DNA from: Clostridia bacterium
GTDB taxonomy: Bacteria; Bacillota_A; Clostridia; Oscillospirales; CAG-272
Reading direction: 5' to 3'
DNA: 59,191 nt
Assembly: GCA_017453335.1 (NCBI GenBank)
Contig: JAFTKI010000090.1
Location: 1 to 59,191 of the forward strand
Below the pieces are notes generated by a model. That model was not told the origin of the DNA and ran no database searches. It was given only the letters and a program-made list of their open reading frames with translations. This document shows, in pieces, positions 1 to 8,756 of the stretch (the first letter of the stretch is position 1; each line of letters starts with the position of its first letter). The translations under genes were made by a program, and so were the position numbers.

Positions 1-261
1 GCAACGGGTAGCCTCTTCCTTGATTGCCTCTGCGGCCTGCTTCTTGGTACCAACGAACAGAACATTACCGTTGTTCTAGGACAGCTAAAGAACGAAGTTG
101 TAAGCTTCCTCAATCTTCTTCACCGGTTTCTGGAGGTCAATGATATAAATACCAGTTCTCTCGGTGAAGATGTACTCCTGCATCTTCGGGTTCCATCTTC
201 TGGTGTGGTGTCCGAAATGAACACCTGCTTCAAGCAGCTGCTTGATAGAAATAACAGACAT
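1..261 (-). CDS. rpsB: 30S ribosomal protein S2, 5' part, with two in-frame TAG codons
   Basis: Small-subunit ribosomal protein S2. The start is ATG at 261 with a good AAGGAGG about 9 nt upstream (270-276). The N-terminus ([20 protein letters not shown], then RRWNPKM and YIIDLQK) is typical S2. The gene runs off the left edge. After AYNFVL the frame meets TAG at 85-87 and again at 76-78, three codons apart, then resumes S2 sequence ([14 protein letters not shown]) in the same frame to the edge, so there is no frameshift. Related proteins usually have Glu or Gln at both positions and Arg/Lys just before them, where this has Leu. Because S2 is essential, an error at the contig end is the simplest reading; nonsense suppression or codon reassignment is the alternative. 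Confidence 0.9.
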
Positions 262-410
262 TTTTATGTCCTCCTTCGGTTTTTCCACCACCGAAACGCC
301 CTGCCAAAAACCGCTTTGCGGCACCGTTGCAACGCTTGTTTCGATGTGTGTGATATTTTATTTTGCGCAATTCAAAGCATTTTTTGCCTCAAACAACGCA
401 ATTACAACAG

Positions 411-439
411 ATTATACCATACCTTTCTTTATTTTACAA
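411..439 (-). promoter_or_regulatory. Sigma-A promoter of rpsB and its leader
   Basis: Read on the minus strand: TTGTAA (434-439), 17-bp spacer, TATAAT (411-416) with an extended TGG before the -10. Transcription would begin near 404, leaving a leader of about 140 nt before the rpsB start. The leader holds a small GCCGCAAAGCGG hairpin followed by five T (about 306-322), which could act in attenuation. That role is a guess. Confidence 0.7.
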
Positions 440-478
440 TAGGCATTTGTATTGTTTACATTTTTTTAACAATTAAAT

Positions 479-775
479 TCAAAATCGAAAGCGTTTGTTC
501 CGCTTGGAGGGTTGGCACTGACAACAGGCAATATCGGTGGAAGAAAGCTTTACCAAAATGGTATCCTCTCCGATACATTCAATAAAGCTCCACGGGATCA
601 CCAGATCATCCTCCCGACCAAAGCCAAACAATCCGCAGCTTCCTCTGATCACAAGGGCCAGAACACGTGCGTCCTCGCAATCAAATTCAAAATCACTTGC
701 ATATCCGAGCCGTGTTCCATCGCATAGATTTACGATCTCCAATCGGCGCAGATCGGCTGTACTGAAGCGTCTCAC
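479..775 (-). CDS. YlmC/YmxH family PRC-barrel sporulation protein
   Basis: Small PRC-barrel protein of the YlmC/YmxH group, widespread in endospore formers and without an established biochemical role. The core shows RLEIVNLCDGTRLGYASDFE followed by REDDLVIPWSFIECIGED, matching the family. I chose the GTG at 773-775 because an AAGGAGA lies about 9 nt upstream; a TTG at 796 would give 7 more residues but would overlap that ribosome site. The C-terminus carries CCQCQ and then a basic tail, unusual for this short family. A weak SigE-like promoter may precede it. Confidence 0.8.
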   Translation of the reverse strand: MRRFSTADLRRLEIVNLCDGTRLGYASDFEFDCEDARVLALVIRGSCGLFGFGREDDLVIPWSFIECIGEDTILVKLSSTDIACCQCQPSKRNKRFRF

Positions 776-811
776 CGTTCGTATTCTCCTTTTCAAACGA
801 TTCTTACCATC

Positions 812-839
812 AGTATATGCCGCGTGAAAATAAATTTTG
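812..839 (-). promoter_or_regulatory. Possible SigE-type promoter of ylmC
   Basis: Minus strand: CAAAATT (833-839), 13-bp gap, CATATACT (812-819). The -10 matches 7 of 8 positions of the mother-cell SigE consensus CATACAnT; the -35 is weaker. It fits a sporulation gene, but short AT-rich matches are easily found by chance. Confidence 0.3.
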
Positions 840-870
840 GCTGTCCATCAAAAGTTTCCAAGCCGTTTTC

Positions 871-916
871 AAAAAAGAACCTGTGCCGCGCCCACCGACA
901 AGGTAAGCACGGCACA
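871..916 (-). terminator. Rho-independent terminator after clpE
   Basis: Minus strand: TGTGCCG pairs with CGGCACA across a loop of about 20 nt, followed by GGTTCTTTTTT. It lies directly downstream of the ClpE-type gene and closes the ruvC-to-clpE run. Confidence 0.75.
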
Positions 917-921
917 AACAA

Positions 922-3264
922 TCAAAGACAACTGATCGTGATCTCTCCTTGATTTACATCCAGCTTGATAAAGGAATAGAATTTACGGTAATCTGCGATC
1001 AGCTTTTCAGCCAGGCGATCCTCCACCTCTTTCTGGATATAGCGGCGCATATTTCTTGCACCGAATTTATAGGAGAACGACTGCTTTGCGATTAAAGCGG
1101 ACACGGCAGGTGTAAAGGATAGCTTGATATTCTTCTCTGCCAACGCCTGCTGCAGCTCTCCAAGCATGATTCCCGCGATCCTTTCGAAATCCGATTCATC
1201 CAAGCGGCGGAAGGTGATGATCTCGTCCACGCGGTTGAGAAACTCGGGGCGCAGGAAACTCTCAAGTGCCTTCTGTGTTTTCAGTTCCCCGCCAATCTGC
1301 GCATCTGCGGAAAATCCTGCGGTAGCGGCGGCTTGATCCGATCCTGCATTGGTGGTCATCACGATCACGGTATTTTCAAAATTGACGGTTTTCCCGCGCG
1401 CATCGGTAATACGTCCGTCATCGAGAATCTGTAAAAGGATATTCAGCACGTCGGGATGTGCCTTTTCGATCTCATCAAACAGCACGATCGAATAAGGTCT
1501 GCGACGGATCTTCTCGGTCAATTGTCCCGCCTCATCGTATCCCACGTATCCGGGAGGCGCTCCGATGATACGAGATACCGAATGCTTTTCCATAAATTCC
1601 GACATATCCAGACGAATCAGTGTTTCGGGAGAATGGAAGAGGTCATTTGCCAGCGTTTTGACAAGCTCGGTCTTTCCAACACCGGTGGGACCTGCAAAGA
1701 TAAAGGATACAGGCTTGCGCTTATAGGAAATTCCTGCACGATTGCGCTTGATGGCACGGGAAACCGCCTCAACAGCCACGTCCTGACCGATGATGCGCTC
1801 CTTCAGACGCGTCTCCAGCTTATCGATCTGCTCAAACTCGTTTTCGGTAATATTGGTAGCGGGAATTCCCGTCCAAAGCTCGATCACGTTTGCGATCTCG
1901 TTTTCTGTCAGCTCGATCTTTTGCGCGATCGGCTCCAGCTCGTTCAAGCGGGCGGAAAGACGCAGCTCCTCCGATCTGATCTTGGTGATCTCCTCGTATC
2001 TTGCCTGCTCAACCGCATCGTTTCCCGCCACCTCATTCTCCAGCTCCTCCCGTTTTGCCTTGAGCAGAAGAAGCTGATCACGGATCGAATAGGATTCATT
2101 CAGCTCTGCGGAGGAAAGAGAGAGATAGGATGCCGCCTCATCGATCAAGTCAATCGCCTTATCGGGAAGATAACGGTCGGTGATATAACGCTCGGAAAGA
2201 ACAACAGCACGGCGCAGCAGCTCGTTGGGAATCAGAACAGAGTGAAATTCCTCGTAATAATGCTTGATGCCGCTCAACATTTCTACGGTCTCCTCAACCG
2301 ACGGCTCGTTGACCGTTACGGGTTGGAAGCGGCGTTCAAGCGCCGTGTCCTTTTCAATATATTTGCGGTATTCGTTCAAGGTCGTAGCACCAATGATCTG
2401 TACCTCGCCGCGAGACAGCGCGGGCTTGAGGATATTCGCTGCATTTACGCTACCCTCTGCCTCTCCCGCACCAACGATATTGTGTACTTCATCGATCACA
2501 AGGATCACGTTGCCAAGCTCACGAACCTCACCCAGCAAGCCTTGAATACGCGACTCAAACTGTCCGCGGAATTGCGTTCCCGCAACCAGCGCCGTCATAT
2601 CCAGGAGATAGATCTCCTTGCCCTGTAGCTTGTAAGGAACATTGCCCTCCACGATGCGCATTGCCAAGCCCTCTGCAATCGCGGTCTTTCCGACACCGGG
2701 TTCACCGATCAGGCAGGGGTTGTTCTTTTGTCTGCGGCAAAGGATCTGGATCACGCGGGAAAGCTCCTTCTCACGGCCAACGATCCGATCCAGCTTTCCT
2801 TCCTTTGCATAGCTTGTCAGATTACGGCCGTAAACAGGCAAAAACTTGAGTTTTTTCGATTCCTTTGCCTTCTTTTTATCGGACTTGCGCTCCTCGGAGT
2901 CGGCTCCCTTTGTTGACTTATCGGGCGTTTGAGAGGATGAGTCGGCAACAAGACCTGCCTCTCGGAAAAGCTTATTCAAATCGATCGCGGGTGCTCCGCC
3001 GTCAATCTTTTCCTCGCCATCCTCCGCGCTAAGAGCACTCTCTTCCTGTTGCTCCAGCATATTGGTGATCTCTTCTTCCATATTTGCCATATCCTCGGGA
3101 GAGATTCCCAACTGATTCATGACATTTCCCATCATATTATCAACGGGAACTCCCATTTCTTTGGCACATTTGAGGCACAGCCCCTTGGTTGCCTTTTGGC
3201 CGTTTTCCATTTTTGTAACAAACATAACAGCCATTCTTTTTTTACATTGAGAACACAGAACCAT
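922..3264 (-). CDS. clpE: ClpE-type Hsp100 AAA+ unfoldase with N-terminal zinc finger
   Basis: ATP-dependent protein unfoldase that feeds substrates to ClpP in the cytosol. The protein has 780 residues. It opens with a four-cysteine zinc finger (C4, C7, C30, C33), then a long acidic and lysine-rich linker to about residue 140, and has no Clp_N repeats; this is the ClpE layout rather than ClpC. The first AAA+ domain has Walker A GEPGVGKT (187-194) and Walker [11 protein letters not shown]; a UVR-like coiled middle domain follows; the second AAA+ domain has GPTGVGKT and [12 protein letters not shown]. No good ribosome site precedes the ATG, but the finger begins at residue 4, so a later start would destroy it. 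No ctsR, mcsA or mcsB lies nearby. Confidence 0.88.
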   Translation of the reverse strand: MVLCSQCKKRMAVMFVTKMENGQKATKGLCLKCAKEMGVPVDNMMGNVMNQLGISPEDMANMEEEITNMLEQQEESALSAEDGEEKIDGGAPAIDLNKLFREAGLVADSSSQTPDKSTKGADSEERKSDKKKAKESKKLKFLPVYGRNLTSYAKEGKLDRIVGREKELSRVIQILCRRQKNNPCLIGEPGVGKTAIAEGLAMRIVEGNVPYKLQGKEIYLLDMTALVAGTQFRGQFESRIQGLLGEVRELGNVILVIDEVHNIVGAGEAEGSVNAANILKPALSRGEVQIIGATTLNEYRKYIEKDTALERRFQPVTVNEPSVEETVEMLSGIKHYYEEFHSVLIPNELLRRAVVLSERYITDRYLPDKAIDLIDEAASYLSLSSAELNESYSIRDQLLLLKAKREELENEVAGNDAVEQARYEEITKIRSEELRLSARLNELEPIAQKIELTENEIANVIELWTGIPATNITENEFEQIDKLETRLKERIIGQDVAVEAVSRAIKRNRAGISYKRKPVSFIFAGPTGVGKTELVKTLANDLFHSPETLIRLDMSEFMEKHSVSRIIGAPPGYVGYDEAGQLTEKIRRRPYSIVLFDEIEKAHPDVLNILLQILDDGRITDARGKTVNFENTVIVMTTNAGSDQAAATAGFSADAQIGGELKTQKALESFLRPEFLNRVDEIITFRRLDESDFERIAGIMLGELQQALAEKNIKLSFTPAVSALIAKQSFSYKFGARNMRRYIQKEVEDRLAEKLIADYRKFYSFIKLDVNQGEITISCL

Positions 3265-3359
3265 GAGTCTTTGATACCAATCCGCGTACGGATATCGTAT
3301 CCCTTTCGTTAAAATTTCATTGCTTGGATTCGGTTATATCGAACCTATCGGTTTGGCGG

Positions 3360-4055
3360 TCAGCTCGTCCACCACGCCCTTCCGATATCCAGGAAGGACA
3401 GGAAGCGCAGGAGTGAGGAATCTCCGAAAAATTTCACAATCACAGTATTGTTATAGAAATCGGTCGTTCCCCAGAAGAAGCGGATCACAGACGAAACAGC
3501 GAACAAAACAAGGAGTGCCGTCAAAAGTCCCAGCAAAAAGCCCAAAAAGCGGTTCAATTTGCCAAGAAGCTTGATCTTGTCGATCATTTTGGTAAGAATG
3601 ATTGCTGCCAGCCAAAGTCCCACAAGCGACAGCAAAAATGCCAGAACATACCCGAATATATTGGAAACCACCGAAATAATCGGTGCAGACACGGCATCGG
3701 TCATGCTTTGCAGCAAAGCCTCTCCGCTTCCCTGTGCCGTTCCGAGCCCTTCCAGAACGCTGTCGCTCACAAGGAACGAAGGCAGGGCTTCTACCGCACG
3801 TGCGGCATCAAATACCGCCGGGGCCTCCGAATAAACGCTGTAAAGAGAATCGTAAACAAAGCTTTTCACAGGAGACGAAAAAACAAATTCGCCTAAAAGG
3901 TCTGCCAGCAATCCACCAAGAAAATATGCCAGAACAAATGCCAGAATATACTTTAACAAATGGATCACAGACCCTAAAAAGCCGCGTATGACTCCGATTG
4001 CGATGATCGAAATTCCGGCGACTAAGAAGATAATATCCACAACAGTTGAACTCAT
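3360..4055 (-). CDS. CvpA family membrane protein
   Basis: Membrane protein of 231 residues of the CvpA/colicin V production family. It has an N-terminal pair of hydrophobic segments with GFLGSVIHLLKY, a polar middle stretch, and two to three further segments including LAAIILTKMIDKIKLLGKLN and FLGFLLGLLTALLVL. The start has AAGGAGG about 6 nt upstream. It sits 18 bp after the DUF5711 gene in the same run. CvpA proteins are linked to envelope integrity, but the reaction is unknown. Confidence 0.82.
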   Translation of the reverse strand: MSSTVVDIIFLVAGISIIAIGVIRGFLGSVIHLLKYILAFVLAYFLGGLLADLLGEFVFSSPVKSFVYDSLYSVYSEAPAVFDAARAVEALPSFLVSDSVLEGLGTAQGSGEALLQSMTDAVSAPIISVVSNIFGYVLAFLLSLVGLWLAAIILTKMIDKIKLLGKLNRFLGFLLGLLTALLVLFAVSSVIRFFWGTTDFYNNTVIVKFFGDSSLLRFLSFLDIGRAWWTS

Positions 4056-4073
4056 ATTAAAGCCTCCTTATCG

Positions 4074-5279
4074 TTATATTTTAAGAAACACCGCTTTTTG
4101 AGGAGAACAAAGTAACACAGCGTTATCGTTTTGTGCCAAAAGGACACGGTTCTCGGTCGTGCAGACATGCAATGACGATGTACCGTCGGAGAGATCCAAG
4201 CGCGTGATTCCCTCGGTATGCAGTAAAAAGACCGATTCTCCGCTTCTCACCATTTGCTGTGTCAGCACAGGTGCGCTTTCATTATACACCAAAACACCGT
4301 CTTTGTCAAATACAATCAGGTCATTTTTATTGGATACAGCGGTGCTTCTCAAGCAAACAGCAAGCCCGTCGGGACCAAGATCTGCCGAAATAATGCTTCT
4401 TTCATTGAAATCATAGAACGAAGCAGAACGACCGTCCTTTACAAAGGAAAAGCCGTTGCTGCAGAGTACGCTGACTCCACCCGTTTCGGTATAAGCACAT
4501 TGCAATGCAAGCGAATTCCCGATTGAAACCGTGATTCCTTCCCCATCCGTTCCGGGTTGATGCAGGAGCAGATCGGTATGAAACAAGCCCTCCTGCGGAA
4601 TGGAGGTCAATATGGCGATCTCTCCACCGTCCGCATCAATATCAACGTCCATAACGTACCCATTTTTATTATAGCGATTGATCAAGAAAAAATTACTGCT
4701 GTACAGCGAAACAACCGAGGTATATTCTTCCGAGGATGACACGATGGCAAACATTCCGCTGTCGGAAACAGCCGCATCCCGAATCGGGAAATCGCTTGTC
4801 CCCGTATAGAGCTGTGCGTTGGAATTATACAAAGAAAAATTCGTGCCTCCAAGCTCATAAACCAACAGAAATTTTCCCGCGCCCTCGGCAATGGGATTTT
4901 TATAAGAGATCGTTTGACTGAGCGTTTGGCGTCCTGTTTCGGTAAAGACCGTTACGGAGGTATTTCCTGCCACCGCCAATCCGTTGCGATAGACCACAAA
5001 GGATTGTTCATCCGAGGTGGAATAGGAAACGGAATCCTCGCTGTACATACTGATCGACTCAAAGGATGTATTCAGATCCTTGAAAAAATAGTAAAAATTG
5101 CGGTAAGTGATCAGCTCTGTATTGCTGATAAAGGCAAGCACCACAAACGCAAACAAAGAAAGATACAAAAGCACCTGCAAAATGCCAAGCCGCGCGGAAA
5201 TCGCTTCATAATGTTGGTTTTGCGGCATTTCGGGATTGATCGGATCATCCTTTTTACGATGCCAAAAGCCTTTTCGCAT
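4074..5279 (-). CDS. DUF5711 family membrane-anchored propeller-like protein
   Basis: About 401 residues: a basic N-terminus (MRKGFWHRKKDD), one transmembrane segment (LQVLLYLSLFAFVVLAFI), then a long outward-facing domain with repeated beta-strand signatures such as FLLVYELGG, MFAIVSSSEEYTSV and GGEIAILTS. This pattern suggests a beta-propeller and matches what I know of DUF5711. The ATG at 5277-5279 was chosen because GAAAGGAGAG lies just upstream; a longer reading to 5330 would overlap truA. Function is unknown; its place between truA and cvpA hints at an envelope role. Confidence 0.7.
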   Translation of the reverse strand: MRKGFWHRKKDDPINPEMPQNQHYEAISARLGILQVLLYLSLFAFVVLAFISNTELITYRNFYYFFKDLNTSFESISMYSEDSVSYSTSDEQSFVVYRNGLAVAGNTSVTVFTETGRQTLSQTISYKNPIAEGAGKFLLVYELGGTNFSLYNSNAQLYTGTSDFPIRDAAVSDSGMFAIVSSSEEYTSVVSLYSSNFFLINRYNKNGYVMDVDIDADGGEIAILTSIPQEGLFHTDLLLHQPGTDGEGITVSIGNSLALQCAYTETGGVSVLCSNGFSFVKDGRSASFYDFNERSIISADLGPDGLAVCLRSTAVSNKNDLIVFDKDGVLVYNESAPVLTQQMVRSGESVFLLHTEGITRLDLSDGTSSLHVCTTENRVLLAQNDNAVLLCSPQKAVFLKI

Positions 5280-5296
5280 GATGCTCTCCTTTCTGA

Positions 5297-6055
5297 TCAG
5301 TAAATAACGCGATTCAAATAAAGTCCGCATGCGGGCATGGTGGTGCCTGCCTGCGTACGGTCACGCGATTCGGTCACTCGGCAAAATTCTTCCACGCTCA
5401 GTTTCCCCTGACCGACAGCCAGAAGCGTTCCCGCTAAAATTCTGACCATGTTGTAAAGGAACCCGTCTGCGGCAACGCGAAACAGGATCACGTCGCCCTC
5501 CCGTGTGACCTCTGCTCGGGTGATGGTTCTCACCGTGCTTTTGACCGAAGAGCCTTGCGCCATGTAAGCGGCAAAATCATGAGTTCCGCACAGTGTTTTA
5601 GCGGCAAGATCCATACAAAGCAACCCATCGGCAGAGATCGGCTTCGGAATATGCGCCGAGCGATCCTCCTCAAAGGGGTTGCGCACCGCACGGTTGTAGA
5701 AACGATAGAGATATTCCTTTTCCTTCACGTCATAACGCGGATGAAAGGACTCTCCCACCCACTCGGCACAAAAGACCGAGATATCCTGCGGCAGATACGC
5801 AGTAAGCGCAAGCGGAATACGCTCGGTTGGAATCAGTGTTTCCAGCTCCGAACTTCCTTTTTTGGTTACCGTTGCACAAAATTCATTTGCATGGACTCCG
5901 CTGTCGGTACGGCTGCATCCCACGATGTCACAGGGATGCCCAAACACAGCCTGTGCGGCTTCATTCAGCTTTTGCTGAATACTGACGCCGTTTGGCTGTA
6001 CCTGATAGCCGCAATAAGCGGTTCCCACATAAGCAATCTTCAATAACAGTTTCAT
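5297..6055 (-). CDS. truA: tRNA pseudouridine(38-40) synthase TruA
   Basis: Isomerises uridines 38-40 in the tRNA anticodon arm to pseudouridine. The protein has 252 residues, normal for the family. The catalytic aspartate is D51 in CSRTDSGVHANEF. HPRYDVKEKEYLYR and the late FLYNMVRILAGTLL are also typical. It begins 3 bp after ecfT, as in the ecfA1-ecfA2-ecfT-truA order common in Bacillota, although the ribosomal protein genes that often precede that block are absent here. Confidence 0.95.
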   Translation of the reverse strand: MKLLLKIAYVGTAYCGYQVQPNGVSIQQKLNEAAQAVFGHPCDIVGCSRTDSGVHANEFCATVTKKGSSELETLIPTERIPLALTAYLPQDISVFCAEWVGESFHPRYDVKEKEYLYRFYNRAVRNPFEEDRSAHIPKPISADGLLCMDLAAKTLCGTHDFAAYMAQGSSVKSTVRTITRAEVTREGDVILFRVAADGFLYNMVRILAGTLLAVGQGKLSVEEFCRVTESRDRTQAGTTMPACGLYLNRVIY

Positions 6056-6058
6056 AGC

Positions 6059-6886
6059 TTACTTCATAACGTACAAAAACGGTACGCGGTTCAAGAAAAA
6101 CAATCCAACGCCAAAGCCGACAACCAAAAGCAGCATCAGCCAATCAACTGCGCGAAACCGCAGCACCTTCAGGCGCGTGCGTCCTTCGCCGCCGTGATAA
6201 CAACGGCACTCCATTGCCGCCGCCAGCTCAAAGGCACGGTTGAATGCCGAAACAAACAAAGGAACCAAGATCGGTATCAATGCCTTGGCACGGCGAAGCA
6301 GACTTCCGCTTGAGAAATCGGCACCTCTTGCCTTTTGCGCATTCATGATCTTATGCGTTTCCTCGCTGAGCGTGGGAATAAAACGCAGAGCAATGGTCAT
6401 CATCATGGCAAAGTCGTGTACCGGTACTTTGATCTTCTTCAAGGGAGACAGAAGCGACTCCAGAGCATCGGTCAATGCAATCGGTGTGGTGGTATAGGTC
6501 AAAAAGACGCCGGTTCCGAGGATCAGAACGGAGATACGCAATACCATAAATACCGCATTCCAGATTCCCTCGGCATAGATACTGACCACCCAGCTCTCGG
6601 GAGTCAGTAAGGTCTCACCCTTTGTCATAAAAACGTTGATCAGCGAGGTAAAAACTATAATAAACAACAACGGAAGCAAAGAGCGCAGGATCATGCCAAG
6701 CGGGATACGGCTGATCAAAACCAGCACGATCGCCGAAACGACCAGTGCCGCAAAGCCGACGGCACTGCTGCACAGGAAGGTACAAACGATATACAGCACC
6801 GTCATCAGCACCTTCGTGCGCGGATCCAGACGGTGTAACAAAGAATCCGCAGGATAATACTGTCCAAAAGAGATTCCGCTGTTCAT
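6059..6886 (-). CDS. ecfT: ECF transporter transmembrane protein EcfT
   Basis: Scaffold membrane subunit of the energy-coupling factor module that several vitamin and metal S-components share. It has 275 residues with hydrophobic segments at about 25-65, 105-130 and near the C-terminus. The family coupling region is visible as MNAQKARGADF and AAAMECRCYHGGEGRT, each carrying the A-x-x-x-R-G/C-like motif that contacts the ATPases. The start overlaps the ecfA2 stop in ATGA, indicating translational coupling. Confidence 0.93.
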   Translation of the reverse strand: MNSGISFGQYYPADSLLHRLDPRTKVLMTVLYIVCTFLCSSAVGFAALVVSAIVLVLISRIPLGMILRSLLPLLFIIVFTSLINVFMTKGETLLTPESWVVSIYAEGIWNAVFMVLRISVLILGTGVFLTYTTTPIALTDALESLLSPLKKIKVPVHDFAMMMTIALRFIPTLSEETHKIMNAQKARGADFSSGSLLRRAKALIPILVPLFVSAFNRAFELAAAMECRCYHGGEGRTRLKVLRFRAVDWLMLLLVVGFGVGLFFLNRVPFLYVMK

Positions 6887-7851
6887 CCCGCACCTCCGTT
6901 CTTTTTCCGTTTTGCATCATAAAGAGAACGAATCGCTTCAACTGCGGCATCAACCGTGTAGATATTTTCGGGAAGATCCAGACCGCGCTCACGCAACATA
7001 CCAACCAATTGTGTGATCTGCGGAATATCAAGTCCTACGGCGGAAAGACGGTTCACATAAGCAAACACCTCTTCCACACTTCCCTCGATCTGCACCCGTC
7101 CGTCTGCCATAACGATCATGTGGTCACAGTAGCGTGCCATATCCTCCATGCTGTGGCTGACGATCAACACCGTATTTCCCGATGCACGCTGATACTTGCA
7201 GATCCCCTCAAAGATAAAATCTCTGCCGCGCGGATCCAGTCCTGCCGCAGGCTCGTCAAGCACCAACACCTCGGGACGCATCGCAATCACGCCTGCCAAG
7301 GCAACGCGCCGCTTCTGTCCTCCCGACAGGTCAAATGGAGATTTATCAAGCATATCGGGCGTAATTCCCGTAAATTCCGCCGCTTCCATCACACGGGTCT
7401 TGATCTCATCCTCAGCAAGTCCCATGTTAGCGGGACCGTAGGCAATATCCTTGAAAACGGTCTCCTCAAAAAGCTGGTATTCGGGATATTGCATGACAAG
7501 CCCCACACGGAAGCACAGCTTTTTGCGACGCTCAGCAACCTCTTTTCGAATCGCTTTTTTTGCGGCACTTTTCGATAAATTCTGATATTCGGGAAGCTTT
7601 TTCCATTCTTCCGTTACGTCCTCGGGACGGGAATTGATATCGTAACCGTCCAGAAAGACCTTTCCCTTCATGGGAGAATCCAGTCCGTTGAGCAGTTGCA
7701 TCATGGTCGATTTTCCCGAGCCTGTATGTCCGATGATTCCGGTGATACAGCCTGCGGGAATCCCAACCGATACGTCATCCAACGCCGTTTGCTCAAACGG
7801 TGTTCCCTGCCCGTATATATAACTGACGTTCTCCAAATAAATCTTATTCAT
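6883..7851 (-). CDS. ecfA2: ECF transporter ATP-binding subunit EcfA2, with extra charged insert
   Basis: ATPase of the ECF vitamin importer. Walker A is GHTGSGKS (41-48), the Q-loop is VMQYPEYQLFEETV (Q121), the signature is LSGGQKRRVALAG, and Walker B is VLVLDEPAAGLD. At 322 residues it is longer than the usual 280-290. The extra length is mostly a charged, helix-prone insert at about 74-112 (with EEWKKLPEYQ and KKAIRKEVAERRKK) between Walker A and the Q-loop. It follows ecfA1 by 15 bp and overlaps ecfT by 4. Confidence 0.93.
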   Translation of the reverse strand: MNKIYLENVSYIYGQGTPFEQTALDDVSVGIPAGCITGIIGHTGSGKSTMMQLLNGLDSPMKGKVFLDGYDINSRPEDVTEEWKKLPEYQNLSKSAAKKAIRKEVAERRKKLCFRVGLVMQYPEYQLFEETVFKDIAYGPANMGLAEDEIKTRVMEAAEFTGITPDMLDKSPFDLSGGQKRRVALAGVIAMRPEVLVLDEPAAGLDPRGRDFIFEGICKYQRASGNTVLIVSHSMEDMARYCDHMIVMADGRVQIEGSVEEVFAYVNRLSAVGLDIPQITQLVGMLRERGLDLPENIYTVDAAVEAIRSLYDAKRKKNGGAG

Positions 7852-7866
7852 CAGATCGCCTCTTCA

Positions 7867-8742
7867 TTATCCTTCCAATTTTGCAAACGCATCCATCAGG
7901 ATCTCCACGCTTCCCTCCATCGTGGAAAGATGCGTACCGTCAAGGTCAAGTCCCTCTTTTCTGAGTCGGTGGATCAGCTCTGCGCACTGCGGAACATCCA
8001 ACCCTACTTCACACAACCGATCGCGTTGCGCAAAGATCTCGTCGGGGGTGCCATCCATCAAAAGCTTGCCGTCGTTGATCACGATCACGCGGTCAGCCAT
8101 TGCCGCCTCGTTCATATAGTGCGTAATATTCAAAACGGTAATTCCGTATTCGCGGTTCAGCTTTTCGATCGTACGAAGCACCTCTCTGCGACCTCCGGGA
8201 TCCAGCATTGCGGTAGATTCATCAAAAATAATGCACTTGGGCATCATCGCAATCACGCCCGCAATGGCAACGCGTTGCTTTTGCCCACCCGACAAACGAT
8301 GCGGCTCGTGCTTGGCGTACGCCGTCATGCCAACCGTTTCAAGGGCATCGTCCACACGCGCTCTCAGCTCCGGCTGAGGAACGCCCAGATTCTCGGGACC
8401 GAATGCGACGTCCTCCTCCACGATGGTTGCGACCAGTTGGTTATCGGGATTCTGGAATACCATACCAACGGTACGGCGCAGCTGCATCAGCTCCTCGTCG
8501 CTCAGCTCGTGGTCGGTCAGATCAACGCCATCGATCACCAGCTTTCCCACCGTTGGCTCCAGAATCAGATTCAACAGCTTGGCAAAGGTCGATTTACCCG
8601 ATCCGTTATGTCCCAGTACCGCAACGTATTCGCCGCGGCGGATGTCCACCGAAACACCGTCCAGCGCGGGATGCTCGTTCTCACCGTCACTCTCGGAATA
8701 GGTAAAGCCGAGATTTTCGGTGTGGATAAACAATTCAGACAA
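7867..8742 (-). CDS. ecfA1: ECF transporter ATP-binding subunit EcfA1
   Basis: Second ATPase of the ECF module. It has Walker A GHNGSGKS, Q-loop MVFQNPDNQLVATIVEEDVA, signature LSGGQKQRVAIAG and Walker B CIIFDESTAMLDPGG; Ser where most relatives have Pro after the catalytic Glu is usual for EcfA1. I start it at TTG 8740-8742, preceded by GAGAGGAGAG, giving 291 residues starting MSELFIHTENLGF. An upstream reading to 8796 would run into the methyltransferase gene. Confidence 0.93.
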   Translation of the reverse strand: MSELFIHTENLGFTYSESDGENEHPALDGVSVDIRRGEYVAVLGHNGSGKSTFAKLLNLILEPTVGKLVIDGVDLTDHELSDEELMQLRRTVGMVFQNPDNQLVATIVEEDVAFGPENLGVPQPELRARVDDALETVGMTAYAKHEPHRLSGGQKQRVAIAGVIAMMPKCIIFDESTAMLDPGGRREVLRTIEKLNREYGITVLNITHYMNEAAMADRVIVINDGKLLMDGTPDEIFAQRDRLCEVGLDVPQCAELIHRLRKEGLDLDGTHLSTMEGSVEILMDAFAKLEG

Positions 8743-8756
8743 AGCTCTCTCTCCTC

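Noticed and set aside
1456..2628. Open frame of 390 codons antisense to clpE
   Set aside because: Shadow of the conserved AAA+ regions.
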